Of a stretch of DNA of 64,000 nt, positions 16,322 to 25,855 are shown in pieces. The stretch is from Streptomyces sp. R21 (GTDB taxonomy: Bacteria > Actinomycetota > Actinomycetes > Streptomycetales > Streptomycetaceae), in the NCBI RefSeq assembly GCF_041051975.1, contig NZ_CP163435.1, forward strand, positions 8,396,001-8,460,000, given 5' to 3'. The notes under the pieces were generated by a model. The model saw nothing but the letters and a program-made list of their open reading frames with translations. It was not told where the DNA came from and made no database searches. The position numbers were made by a program, and so were the translations under genes. How positions within the stretch are numbered: position 1 is the first letter of the stretch; each line of letters opens with the position of its first letter.

Positions 16322-19300
16322 ATGTACGAGCTGTCCCGGGTTCGCCTGTACTCCATCGGACCGGCCGGTGCGCGCTATGCCGACACCGTGCTGGACCTGC
16401 GGGGTGTCGGCGAGCCCGTGCCCGACCCCGCGCCCACCCAGGCGGAGTTCTTCGAGGACGAGCCCGTCGGGCCGCCCCGCAGGCCCGCGCCCGCGGGCGT
16501 GCTCTTCCTGGAGAACGGCGGCGGCAAGTCGGTCCTGCTCAAGCTGATCTTCTCGGTGATGCTGCCGGGCCACCGCAACACCCTCGGCGGCGCCAGCTCC
16601 GGAGTGCTGCGCAAGTTCCTGCTCGCCGACGACTGCGGGCATGTCGCGCTGGAGTGGCAGCACACGCTGACCGGCGAGTGCGTCGTCGTCGGCAAGGTGA
16701 GCGAGTGGCGCGGGCGGCAGGTCTCCAACGACCCGCGCAAGTTCGCCGAGGCCTGGTACTCCTTCCGGCCCGGCCCCGGCCTGAGCCTGGACAACCTCCC
16801 CGTCGCCGAGGCCACCGCCGTCCGGCCGCCCGTCGAGGGCGCGTCCGGCGCCCAGGGGCGGCGCCGCACCATGAAGGGCTTCCGGGACGCGATCACCGAG
16901 GCGGGCAAGGCGTACCCGCACCTCGAAGTGCACTGGGAGGAGATCCACGACCGCTGGATCGAGCACCTCGGCGACCTGGGCCTGGACCCCGAACTCTTCC
17001 GCTACCAGCGGGAGATGAACGCCGACGAGGGCGAGGCCGCCGGTCTCTTCGCGGTCAAGAAGGACTCCGACTTCACCGACCTGCTGCTGCGCGCCGTCAC
17101 CGACACCCGGGACACCGACGGACTCGCCGACCTCGTCGGAGGCTTCGGGAACAAGCTGGGTCGGCGCGCCGAGCTGATCGCCGAACGCGACTTCACGGCC
17201 GGGTCCGTGGACCTGCTGGGCCGGATCGTCGAGGCCGCCGAGGCCCGAGGCCGCGCACGGGACATCCACACGGCCGCCGAGCGGCGCACCCGGACCCTCG
17301 CCCGGCGGCTCACCGCACGCGGCGTCCAGGAACGCGTCCGCGCCGGCGACCTCGCACAGCGGGTCACGGCCGCCGCGTACGCCGTCACGCACGCCGAGGG
17401 ATCCCGCGGGCGCAGCGCCCTCATCGCCGCCGAACTCGCCTACCGGCACGCCTCGTTGGCGCTCACCGGGGCCGAGAAGTCCGCCGCCGCGCAGAAGCGG
17501 GAGCTGGCCGACGCGCGCACGCTGCACTCCGCCTGGCAGGCCGCCGAGGCCGTGCTGCGTCACCGAGCCGCCGCCGACCGCTCCGCGCGCGTGGCCGCCG
17601 CGATCCGCGAGGCCGAGCGGGACGCGGCGCCCGCGCTCGCCGCCCGCGCCAGGGCCGCCGTCGATCTCGTCCGCGCCCTGCACCGCGCCGCCGACGGCGC
17701 CGAGGCCCTCGCCAACGAGGAGGAGGAGCGCTCCGCCGGGCTCCAGGAGGTCGGCGAGGCCGCCCACCGGGACGCGACCGCCGCCGCCACCGAGGCGCAG
17801 CGCGCCCGCAGCGAGGCCGGACATCTGCGCCAGCGCCTGAGCGAGGTCGAGCAGGAGACCGCCGAGGCCGTGCGCGCGGGCTGGCTCGACGACAGCGCCC
17901 CCGACGCCGACCCGGCCCGGGCCGCACTCGCCGCGAGCGACGCCGAGAAGACCGCCGTCGCCGGATGGGACACCGCGCGCGAGGCATCGCGGCGCGCCAC
18001 CGAGCACGCCCGCGAGGCCGCCTCCGCCGAGTCGCGCGCCGAACTCACGGCCGCCCGCGCGGCCGACGCCGCGACCGCGGCCGAGCGCGCGTACGACGCC
18101 GAGCGGCACACCGCCGAAGGACTGGCCGCGGAAGAGCGGCTTGCCGAACTGCTGAGCCTGCCGGGTGTCTCCGGAGCGGGGCGCGGTGGAGTACCGATGC
18201 CCCGGCCGGGAGCGGACGGCTCCGGGCCCGACGCCACGGCCGGGGCGGCGCAGGGCGAGGACACGAGCGACGCCGGTCGCCGGGGCGGAGAGCCGGACAC
18301 CGGCAAAGCCCGCGGTGCCCGCCCGGCAGCCGAAGGCCCCCTCGCCCCCGAGGAGTTGGACCGGTACGCCGACGAGCTGCGGGAGCTGCTCGACGACGGG
18401 GTCGCCTCCGCCGAGCGCCAGCTCTTCGACCTGCGCACCGCCGCGGCCGACGACGCCCGGATCCTCGGCGCGCTCGGTGACGGCGGGCTGCTGCCGCCCG
18501 GCCCCGACGTGCTCGCCACGGTCGAGTTCCTCGGCGAGCACGGCATCCCCGCCCTGCCCGGCTGGCGCTACCTCGCGCAGGCCGTCGACCCCGCCGACCA
18601 CGCGCGCGTGCTGGCCGCGCGGCCCGAGCTGGTCGACGGCGTGATCATCACCGACCCGGCCACGCACGCCCGGGCCCGCGAGGCACTGGGCGACGCCGCC
18701 CTGCTGCCGCGTTCGGCCGTCGCCGTCGGCACGGCCGCCGCGCTGCTCGCCCCCACTCCGGCCCCCGACGCGGGCGACAGTGGTGTCTTCCTCGTACCGC
18801 CGAACCCGGCGATGCACGACGAGCACGCCGCCGACGAGGAGCGGCAGGCGCTGCGCGCCCGGGCCGCCGAGCGGGACGAGGAGATCCGGGCGCTCGCGGC
18901 CCGGCTCGGCAAGGACCGGGAGCTGGCGGCCCGGCTCGCGTCCTGGCGCACCGGCTGCCCGGCCGGACGGCTCGTCGAACTCGGCAGCGCCGCCGGGGAG
19001 GCGCGCGCGTTCGCCGAGGAGGCCGAGGCCGAACTCGCCGAGGCACGCACCGTCCGGACCGAGGCCGACGAGGCCGCGGCCGAGGCTGCCCTGGTGCGCG
19101 ACGAGCGGCAGGAGGCCGCCCAGCGTGCCCGGCGCGCCGCCGACGCGCTCGCCGGACTCGCCTTCCGGCTGCGCGAACGCGCCGGCTGGCAGGTCAAGCT
19201 GCGCGAACTCGCCGACGAGGCAGCCGAGTCGGAGGCCCGCGCCCAGGTCTGCCTGGAGCGCGCCCGCGCCGCCGACGAGGACCGCCGCGCCATCCAGCGC

Positions 19301-21058
19301 GCCGCTGACGACGCCCGTCGCACGGCTCGCGCGCTGCGCGCCGAGCGCGCCGAGATCGCGGGTGCGCCCGACGACGTACCGGACGATGAGTCGGCAGCCG
19401 CGAAGTCGTCGCTGCCCGCCCTGCGGGAGGCCTACCGGGCCGCCTCGCAGCTCTACGAGAAGGTCGGTGTCGGCGCCGATCTGCGGGCCGAGCAGGCGCG
19501 GGCCGAGAGTGACGAGAGCGCCGCGCTCGCGGACCTGGACCGGCTCAGCAACAAGGTGCGCACGCGCGCGGCGCAGCTCCTGGAGTCGACGGACGGCTCC
19601 GACGGGCCCTCCCGGCAGGCCGCGGCCGCCCGCGCCGAGGAGCTGGTCCAGCTCCTGGAGACGCGCATGTCGACCGCGAGCGAGCAGCTCGGACGGCTGC
19701 GCGGCGAGGCCGAGCGGCACGCGCCCGAGGACGGCGAGGCCCACACCGAACTGCCGGAGGAGCTGATCCCGCGCGACGGCGAGCACGCACAGGTTCTGCT
19801 GCGCACCGCCACCGGTGAACTCGCCTCGCGCACCGAGGCGTTGACCCAGGCGCGCGAGGCCCACGCCGAGCTGCTCGACGCGCACCGCGCCGCCGAGGAC
19901 GGCGCCGGCGGCTTCGACGAGACGGCCGCCCTGCTCAGGGACCTGCTGCGCGAGCACGGGGACGACGAGCAGGAGGAGCCCGAGCCCTACCCCGGAAACC
20001 TCGAAGAGGCCCGCCGGGCCGCCGCCGAGACCCGCCGGTCGCTGCGCGGCTGTGCCACCGACCTCTCCGCCGCCGAGGCAGCCGTACGCGAGGCGAGCGA
20101 CATCCTCGTCCGGCACGCCAACTCCACGCGCTACGAGCAGGTCCGCACCCCCGCCCGCCAGCAGATCCGCGAGCTGCCCGCCGCCGCGCTGCCCGAGCAC
20201 GCGCAGAAGTGGGCGGACGCCTTCGCGCCCCGACTGCGCGTCCTCACCGACGAGTTGGCGCAGCTGGAGCGCAACCGCGACTCGATCGTGGACCGGCTGC
20301 GCGGCCTCGTCGAGTCGTCCCTGGCGACGCTGCGCTCGGCCCAGCGGCTGTCCCGCCTGCCGGAGGGGCTCGGCGAGTGGTCCGGGCAGGAGTTCCTGCG
20401 CATCCGCTTCGAGGAGCCCGACCAGGCCACCCTGACAGAGCGGCTCGGCCTGGTCGTCGACGAGGCGACCCGCGCGGCCGTGAAGAAGAACTCCGACATG
20501 CGCCGCGACGGCATGTCGCTGCTGCTGCGCGGGGTCAGTGCGGCGCTGGAGCCCAAGGGCGTCGCCGTGGAGATCCTCAAACCGGACGCCGTGCTGCGCG
20601 CCGAGCGTGTCCCCGTCGGGCAGATGGGCGACGTGTTCTCCGGCGGCCAGCTGCTCACCGCGGCCATCGCGCTGTACTGCACGATGGCCGCGCTGCGCTC
20701 CAACGACCGCGGCAGAAGCGACAAGCACCGGCACGCGGGCACGCTGTTCCTGGACAACCCCATCGGGCGCGCCAACGCGACGTACCTCCTCGAGCTGCAG
20801 AGGGCCGTCTCGGACGCGCTGGGCGTCCAACTCCTCTACACCACCGGCCTGTTCGACACGACGGCGCTCGCTGAGTTCCCCCTCGTCATCCGGCTGCGCA
20901 ACGACGCCGACCTGCGCGCCGGGCTGAAGTACATCAGCGTGGAGGAACACCTCCGGCCGGGACTGCCTCAGCAGGCCCCGGCCGGGGAGGACGAGTCGGT
21001 GCACAGCGAGATCACGGCGACGCGGATGTTCAAACGGCCGACGCCCGCGACCAGTTGA
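16322..21058 (+). CDS. Giant SMC-like coiled-coil ATPase (MukB/MksB/JetC-type)
   Basis: 1578 residues. The N-terminal head has Walker A LFLENGGGKSVLLKL (GGGKS about 66-70). Two very long Ala/Glu/Arg-rich coiled-coil arms flank a central globular hinge-like region (about 670-830: VLATVEFLGEHGIPALPGWRYLA, LVDGVIITDPATHARAREAL), itself preceded by a disordered Gly/Asp linker. The C-terminal head carries the ABC signature FSGGQ at 1439-1443 and the Walker B LFLDNPIGRAN, where D1478 is followed by Asn rather than the usual catalytic Glu. This layout is that of MukB-like SMC proteins that organise or extrude DNA. It is longer than typical MukB (about 1490) and JetC. It abuts the next gene stop-to-stop. 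Confidence 0.85.
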   Translation: MYELSRVRLYSIGPAGARYADTVLDLRGVGEPVPDPAPTQAEFFEDEPVGPPRRPAPAGVLFLENGGGKSVLLKLIFSVMLPGHRNTLGGASSGVLRKFLLADDCGHVALEWQHTLTGECVVVGKVSEWRGRQVSNDPRKFAEAWYSFRPGPGLSLDNLPVAEATAVRPPVEGASGAQGRRRTMKGFRDAITEAGKAYPHLEVHWEEIHDRWIEHLGDLGLDPELFRYQREMNADEGEAAGLFAVKKDSDFTDLLLRAVTDTRDTDGLADLVGGFGNKLGRRAELIAERDFTAGSVDLLGRIVEAAEARGRARDIHTAAERRTRTLARRLTARGVQERVRAGDLAQRVTAAAYAVTHAEGSRGRSALIAAELAYRHASLALTGAEKSAAAQKRELADARTLHSAWQAAEAVLRHRAAADRSARVAAAIREAERDAAPALAARARAAVDLVRALHRAADGAEALANEEEERSAGLQEVGEAAHRDATAAATEAQRARSEAGHLRQRLSEVEQETAEAVRAGWLDDSAPDADPARAALAASDAEKTAVAGWDTAREASRRATEHAREAASAESRAELTAARAADAATAAERAYDAERHTAEGLAAEERLAELLSLPGVSGAGRGGVPMPRPGADGSGPDATAGAAQGEDTSDAGRRGGEPDTGKARGARPAAEGPLAPEELDRYADELRELLDDGVASAERQLFDLRTAAADDARILGALGDGGLLPPGPDVLATVEFLGEHGIPALPGWRYLAQAVDPADHARVLAARPELVDGVIITDPATHARAREALGDAALLPRSAVAVGTAAALLAPTPAPDAGDSGVFLVPPNPAMHDEHAADEERQALRARAAERDEEIRALAARLGKDRELAARLASWRTGCPAGRLVELGSAAGEARAFAEEAEAELAEARTVRTEADEAAAEAALVRDERQEAAQRARRAADALAGLAFRLRERAGWQVKLRELADEAAESEARAQVCLERARAADEDRRAIQRAADDARRTARALRAERAEIAGAPDDVPDDESAAAKSSLPALREAYRAASQLYEKVGVGADLRAEQARAESDESAALADLDRLSNKVRTRAAQLLESTDGSDGPSRQAAAARAEELVQLLETRMSTASEQLGRLRGEAERHAPEDGEAHTELPEELIPRDGEHAQVLLRTATGELASRTEALTQAREAHAELLDAHRAAEDGAGGFDETAALLRDLLREHGDDEQEEPEPYPGNLEEARRAAAETRRSLRGCATDLSAAEAAVREASDILVRHANSTRYEQVRTPARQQIRELPAAALPEHAQKWADAFAPRLRVLTDELAQLERNRDSIVDRLRGLVESSLATLRSAQRLSRLPEGLGEWSGQEFLRIRFEEPDQATLTERLGLVVDEATRAAVKKNSDMRRDGMSLLLRGVSAALEPKGVAVEILKPDAVLRAERVPVGQMGDVFSGGQLLTAAIALYCTMAALRSNDRGRSDKHRHAGTLFLDNPIGRANATYLLELQRAVSDALGVQLLYTTGLFDTTALAEFPLVIRLRNDADLRAGLKYISVEEHLRPGLPQQAPAGEDESVHSEITATRMFKRPTPATS

Positions 21059-22609
21059 TCAGGCATCCTCCTTCAGCATGTCCGCGCACTTCTCGCCGAT
21101 CATCATCGTCGTGATGCACGGGTTGACCGAGATCAGGTCCGGCATCACCGAGCCGTCGGCGACCCGCAGACCCTCGACCCCCTTGACCCGCAGCCGCGCG
21201 TCGAGCGGGGCCGAGGCGTCGTCGTCCGCGCCCATCTTCACGGTGCAGGACGGGTGGTAGACGGTGTTGTGGGTCTTGTGGATGTAGTCGAGCAGCTCGT
21301 CGTCGGTCCGCACGTCGGGCCCCGGCGCCAGTTCCGCGCCCGCCCAGCCGCTGAGGGCAGGCTGAGAGGCGATCTTCCGGGCCAGCTTCAGGCCGTACGT
21401 CATCACGCGCACGTCGTGCTCGTGGGTGAAGTAGCGCGGATCGACCTTGGGCTTGTCCCGGTAGTCGAGAGTGCGCAGCCGTACCGTCCCGCGTGACTTG
21501 GCGCGGGTCACGTTCGGCGTGAGACAGAAGGCGTTCTCGGACGTCGGGTAGCCCCAGCGCGCGGTGTTCATGTCGAACGGCACCGAGCCGTAGTGGAACA
21601 TCAGGTCCGGCCGGTCCAGGCCAGGTTCGGTGTCGTAGAAGATGCCCGCCTCCCACCACTGGCTGGACGTGGTGGTCATCGGCTGCTTGGCGTCCCACAT
21701 GATGACGCCCTCCGGGTGGTCCTGGAGGTTCTCGCCGACGCCCGCCGAGTCCACCACAACATCGACGCCGACCTCGCGCAGATGCTCCGCGGGTCCGATG
21801 CCCGACAGCATCAGCAGCTTGGGGGTGTCGATGGAGCCGCACGACACGATCACCTCGCGCCGGGCGCGCACGGTGCGGGTGTGGATGAGGTCCGGGTCCA
21901 GGTACTCGGCGCCTACGCAGCGGCGGCCGTCGAGGACCAGTTTCCTGGCCCGCACTCCGGTGCGTACGTCCAGGTTGGGGCGCTTGCCGATGATCGGGTG
22001 GAGGTAGGCCACCGACGACGACTGGCGGATGTTGTTCTCGTCGGAGTTGATCTGGAACCAGTTGGCGCCGCGCACCACCGTCGTACCGGAGTTGAAGGCG
22101 GTCGTCGGGATCCCGGCCTGTGCGCACGCCTCCAACAGGGCGCTGCCGCAGGGGTCTTCGCCCTTCAGCGTGCGCAGTTTCACCGGTCCGGTACGGCCGT
22201 GGTGGTCGCCGGGAGCGTCGTTGGACTCCAACCGCCGGTAGAGCGGGAAGAGTTCGGCGGCGCTCCAGCCCGTACAGCCCGCGGCCGCCCAGTCGTCCAG
22301 GTCCTCGGCGGGTGCCCAGAAGGCGATACAGGAGTTGTGGGACGAACAGCCGCCGAGGACCCTGGCGCGGGCGTGCCGCATGAAGCTGTTGCCGCTGGAC
22401 TGCGGCTCGACCGGGTAGTCCCAGTCGTAGCCGGACTCCAGCAGGCCCATCCAGCGCTCCAGCTTCATCACGTCGTCGTCGCCGACGTCGCTTGGCCCTG
22501 CCTCCAGGACGCACACGGTGACGGTGGGGTCCTCGGAGAGCCGGGCCGCGACCACGTTCCCCGCGGTGCCGCCGCCGACCACTACATAGTCGAACTCATC
22601 GATGCTCAT
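21059..22609 (-). CDS. betA: GMC-family FAD oxidoreductase, probable choline dehydrogenase
   Basis: 516 residues. N-terminal FAD-binding motif VVVGGGTAGNVVAARLSE, then the second GMC signature VLGGCSSHNSCIAFW, and a C-terminal active-site region with HPSCTVKMG and NPCITTMMIGEKCAD. GMC enzymes oxidise alcohols; in an operon with betaine aldehyde dehydrogenase and glycine-betaine demethylation genes, choline is the natural substrate (choline to betaine aldehyde). It is the last gene of the minus-strand operon and abuts the SMC-like gene. Specific substrate is from context. Confidence 0.85.
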   Translation of the reverse strand: MSIDEFDYVVVGGGTAGNVVAARLSEDPTVTVCVLEAGPSDVGDDDVMKLERWMGLLESGYDWDYPVEPQSSGNSFMRHARARVLGGCSSHNSCIAFWAPAEDLDDWAAAGCTGWSAAELFPLYRRLESNDAPGDHHGRTGPVKLRTLKGEDPCGSALLEACAQAGIPTTAFNSGTTVVRGANWFQINSDENNIRQSSSVAYLHPIIGKRPNLDVRTGVRARKLVLDGRRCVGAEYLDPDLIHTRTVRARREVIVSCGSIDTPKLLMLSGIGPAEHLREVGVDVVVDSAGVGENLQDHPEGVIMWDAKQPMTTTSSQWWEAGIFYDTEPGLDRPDLMFHYGSVPFDMNTARWGYPTSENAFCLTPNVTRAKSRGTVRLRTLDYRDKPKVDPRYFTHEHDVRVMTYGLKLARKIASQPALSGWAGAELAPGPDVRTDDELLDYIHKTHNTVYHPSCTVKMGADDDASAPLDARLRVKGVEGLRVADGSVMPDLISVNPCITTMMIGEKCADMLKEDA

Positions 22610-22658
22610 GGGAAGTTGACCTCCTTGAGTAGCGCATCAGTCGGTCTTGTGCCGGTCC

Positions 22659-24245
22659 TCAGTCGGCGGCGGGGGCGGCGAGGGGAGCGGCCGCGGCGGT
22701 GTCCTGGAGCCGGTGCTCGGCGAGCACGCCGGTCTTGTGACGCTGGATGAACCAGTAGTAGGCGAAGCCGCCGCCGGCGATCACCGCGACGAACAGGACC
22801 GCGCCCCAGCGCAGGTACCAGTGGAAGGGGGCGGCGGCGTTGTAGACCTCGGCGCGCGGCCAGATCAGGTTGATCGTCATGGCCGCGCCCCACACCGCGG
22901 CGACGATGTTGACGAGCAGGCCCCAGCGGCCCAGCGAGAACTTGCCGTCGCCCGCGGGCTGCCACTTGCCGCGCAGCCGGGCCACCAGCATCGGTCCGGT
23001 GACGCCGAGGTAGGCGAGGTAGATCATGATGATGCCGATGCTGGTCACCACCGTGAAGATCTGCGGCTGACGGATGTTGACGACCAGGATCGCCACGGCG
23101 AGCACGCCGATGATCACCGCGGGCAGCACCGGAGTCTGGAAGCGCGGGCTGACCTTGGCCAGCAGCGAGGACGCGGGCAGGTTGTTGTCCCGGGACATCG
23201 CGAAGGCCAGCCGGATCGCCGCCGTGTGCACGGCCAGCGCGCAGACGGTGACCGCGATCAGCACGCACCACAGCATCGCCTTGCCGGCCGTCGGGCCGAG
23301 CACGTCGAGCACGATGTACTGCAGTCCGTCCGTGGACAGCTTCTCGCCCTTGAGGCTGGAGACGCTCATCAGCGCGAGCAGCAGCACCAGACCGCCCAGG
23401 ATGAACGAGGCGACGATGGCGCGGATGATGGCGCGCGGCGCGTTGCGCGAGGGGTCGAGGGACTCCTCACCGAGCGAGGCGGCCGTGTCGAAGCCGTACA
23501 TGACGTACGCGGAGGCCAGCGAGGCCACCATGAACGCGCCCAGATAGCCCGCCGAGTGGCCGGCCCCGGTGCCCTGCGTGTCGGTGACCACCTGCGGGCC
23601 TCGTGTGATGTGGACGGCGAACAGCACGATGAGGACGACGGTGGCGACCAGCTCGATGAAGACGCCGGCGCTGTTGATGGTGGCCATCAGCTTCACGCCG
23701 AAGGCGTTCACCAGGGTCGTGAACAGGATGAGGACGGTGGCCAGGACCACCGCGTTCGTCGCCACGTCGTACTTCCCGGTGCCGTCGCCCACGAACTGGA
23801 AGGCGGACGAGATCTGAGGAAGCGTCAGCTGGTAGGCGAGCGCCACCGCCGAGATCGACACGATGGACGCGATCAGCATCATCCAGCCGGCGAGCCAGCC
23901 GAGGTGCGGATTGCCGATCTTCTTCGACCAGTTGTAGACGGAGCCCGCGACGGGATAGCGGGCGGCCAGCTCCGCGAAGCACAGCGCGACCATGAACTGG
24001 CCGACGAAGACCATCGGCCACGACCACCAGTAGGCGGGGCCACCGCTGCCGTAACCGAAATAGAAGAGTTGGAAGGTGCCGGTGAGGATCGAGATGTAGC
24101 TGATGCCGGCGGCGAAGGTGTGGAAGTTGCCGAGGGTGCGCTTGAGTTCGGGCTTGTAGCCGAACTCGGCGAGTTCGGCGTCGTCATGACCGTGTTGACC
24201 TTGTTGGCCGTGTGGTCCGGATGGTGGTTGTTCGGTTGTCGTCAT
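22659..24245 (-). CDS. APC-superfamily permease, likely choline/betaine or amino-acid uptake
   Basis: 528 residues, start MTTTEQPPSG with CAGGAG upstream. Twelve or so hydrophobic helices follow a His/Gln/Gly-rich cytoplasmic N-terminus. The first helices carry FAAGISYISILTGTFQLFYFGYGSGGP, and helix 3 to 4 has AELAARYPVAGSVYNWSKK, typical of the amino acid/choline transporter branch of the APC superfamily (GABA-permease and yeast choline carrier relatives). It is 49 bases upstream of the GMC gene and 90 downstream of the aldehyde dehydrogenase. Substrate inferred from the operon. Confidence 0.85.
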   Translation of the reverse strand: MTTTEQPPSGPHGQQGQHGHDDAELAEFGYKPELKRTLGNFHTFAAGISYISILTGTFQLFYFGYGSGGPAYWWSWPMVFVGQFMVALCFAELAARYPVAGSVYNWSKKIGNPHLGWLAGWMMLIASIVSISAVALAYQLTLPQISSAFQFVGDGTGKYDVATNAVVLATVLILFTTLVNAFGVKLMATINSAGVFIELVATVVLIVLFAVHITRGPQVVTDTQGTGAGHSAGYLGAFMVASLASAYVMYGFDTAASLGEESLDPSRNAPRAIIRAIVASFILGGLVLLLALMSVSSLKGEKLSTDGLQYIVLDVLGPTAGKAMLWCVLIAVTVCALAVHTAAIRLAFAMSRDNNLPASSLLAKVSPRFQTPVLPAVIIGVLAVAILVVNIRQPQIFTVVTSIGIIMIYLAYLGVTGPMLVARLRGKWQPAGDGKFSLGRWGLLVNIVAAVWGAAMTINLIWPRAEVYNAAAPFHWYLRWGAVLFVAVIAGGGFAYYWFIQRHKTGVLAEHRLQDTAAAAPLAAPAAD

Positions 24246-24335
24246 GAGCGGACTCCTGGTGGGCCTGGAGGAGGGGTGGGGAGCGGCTCGTGCGGGTGCC
24301 GGGATCAAAGGGGAAGGGGTTCCAGAAGGGAGCTC

Positions 24336-25829
24336 TTACGCGAACCAGCCCTGCGGGGAAGGGTCGGTGTTGCGCCAGATGTGCTTGGTCTCGCGGTACT
24401 CGGCGAGGCCCGAGGGCCCGAGTTCGCGGCCGAAGCCGGACTGCTTGAAGCCGCCCCATTCGGCCTGCGGGACGTACGGGTGGTAGTCGTTGATCCACAC
24501 CGTGCCGAGCCGCAGCCGGGCCGCGACCCGCTGGGCCTTGGCTTCGTCGGTGGTCCACACGGCGCCCGCGAGGCCGTAGATGGTGCCGTTGGCGAGCCGG
24601 ACGGCCTCGGCCTCGTCGGTGAAGCGCTCCACGGTCAGTACCGGCCCGAAGGACTCGTCCTGGACGACGGTCATCTCGGGCGAGCAGTCGTCAAGGACGG
24701 TCGGCAGGAAGTAGAAGCCCTCGTCGAGCCCCTCGGGATGCTTGCCGCCGCAGCGCAGCACCGCGCCCTCCGCGATGCCCCTCTCGACGTACGCCTCGAC
24801 CTTGGCGCGGTGCGCGGCCGAGATCAGCGGCCCGGTCTGCGCCCGCTCGTCGAAGGGGCCGCCGAGGCGGATTGCCGAGGCCCGGCGCACCACCTCGTCG
24901 ACGAACCGGTCGTGCAGCGAGTCCTCGACCAGCAGCCGTGCCCCGGCCGAGCAGACCTGTCCTGAGTGCAGGAACACGGCGGTCAGCGCCATGTCGACGG
25001 CCGTCTCGAAGTCGGCGTCGGCGAAGACGATGTTGGGGTTCTTGCCGCCGAGTTCCAGGGCGACCTTCTTCACCGTGCCTGCGGCGGCGGCCATCAGCCC
25101 GCGCCCGGTCTGCAGCCCGCCGGTGAACGAGACGAGGTCCACGTCCGGATGGTCGGCAAGTGGAGCACCGGCCTCCGGGCCCGCGCCCAGGATCAGGTTC
25201 GCCACGCCGGCGGGGAGTCCGGCCTCCTCGAGGAGCCGCATCAGATGAATGGCCGTATGCGGGGTCAGCTCGCTCGGTTTGAGGACGAAGGTGTTGCCCG
25301 CAGCGAGCGCCGGGGCGACCTTCCAGGCCGTCTGGAGAAGGGGGTAGTTCCAGGGGGTGATCAGCGCGCAGACGCCGACGGGTTCGTACACGACCCGGCT
25401 GTCCGCGGAGGCCGAGCCCGTCTCGATGATCCGGCCCGGTTCGGTGGCGGCCTGCCGACCGAAGTAGCGGAAGCAGTTCTCGATGTCGTCGATGTCGTAC
25501 GCGCTTTCGATAAGCCGTTTGCCGGTGTCCATGGACTCGGCGCGGGCCAGCACGTCCTTGTCGCGTACGAGGAGGTCGGCGACGCGCAGCAGCAGGTCAC
25601 CGCGTTCGGCCGCCGGAGTCGTCGGCCAGGGGCCCTCGTCGAAGGCGCGGCGTGCCGCGGCGATCGCCTCGACGGTGTCCTTGCCGCCCGCCTCGTCGAC
25701 GACGGCGACCAGCGAGCCGTCGGCGGGACAGTGGATCTCGCGGGTGCGCCCGTCGAGCGCGTTCCTCCAGATGCCGTCGATGTAGAGGGTGGGGACGGCG
25801 AGGGCGGGTCTGTCGGTGGTCTCAGCCAC
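24336..25829 (-). CDS. betB: Betaine aldehyde dehydrogenase-like NAD(P)-dependent aldehyde dehydrogenase
   Basis: 497 residues from a GTG with GGGAGG close upstream. Conserved ALDH blocks: ITPWNYPLLQTAWKVAPALAAGN, the catalytic Glu in ALELGGKNPNIV and the catalytic Cys in SGQVCSAGARLL. The usual NAD-binding FTGS loop is FTGG here. Length and motifs fit BetB/GbsA-type enzymes, which oxidise betaine aldehyde to glycine betaine. Lies 26 bases downstream of the Rieske oxygenase. An aminoaldehyde substrate is possible, but with the choline dehydrogenase-like neighbour betaine aldehyde is favoured. Confidence 0.88.
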   Translation of the reverse strand: MAETTDRPALAVPTLYIDGIWRNALDGRTREIHCPADGSLVAVVDEAGGKDTVEAIAAARRAFDEGPWPTTPAAERGDLLLRVADLLVRDKDVLARAESMDTGKRLIESAYDIDDIENCFRYFGRQAATEPGRIIETGSASADSRVVYEPVGVCALITPWNYPLLQTAWKVAPALAAGNTFVLKPSELTPHTAIHLMRLLEEAGLPAGVANLILGAGPEAGAPLADHPDVDLVSFTGGLQTGRGLMAAAAGTVKKVALELGGKNPNIVFADADFETAVDMALTAVFLHSGQVCSAGARLLVEDSLHDRFVDEVVRRASAIRLGGPFDERAQTGPLISAAHRAKVEAYVERGIAEGAVLRCGGKHPEGLDEGFYFLPTVLDDCSPEMTVVQDESFGPVLTVERFTDEAEAVRLANGTIYGLAGAVWTTDEAKAQRVAARLRLGTVWINDYHPYVPQAEWGGFKQSGFGRELGPSGLAEYRETKHIWRNTDPSPQGWFA

Positions 25830-25855
25830 GGGGGCCTCCCGGCGAATCGTTTCGT

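Noticed and set aside
16031..21004. A 1657-codon open frame antisense to the SMC-like ATPase
   Set aside because: Same codon-bias shadow; no domain, Gly/Leu/Arg/Val-rich, no ribosome site.
12990..22609. A JetD-like nuclease for the SMC operon
   Set aside because: Neither flanking gene (GntR, GMC oxidoreductase) resembles JetD, and no spare frame near it does.
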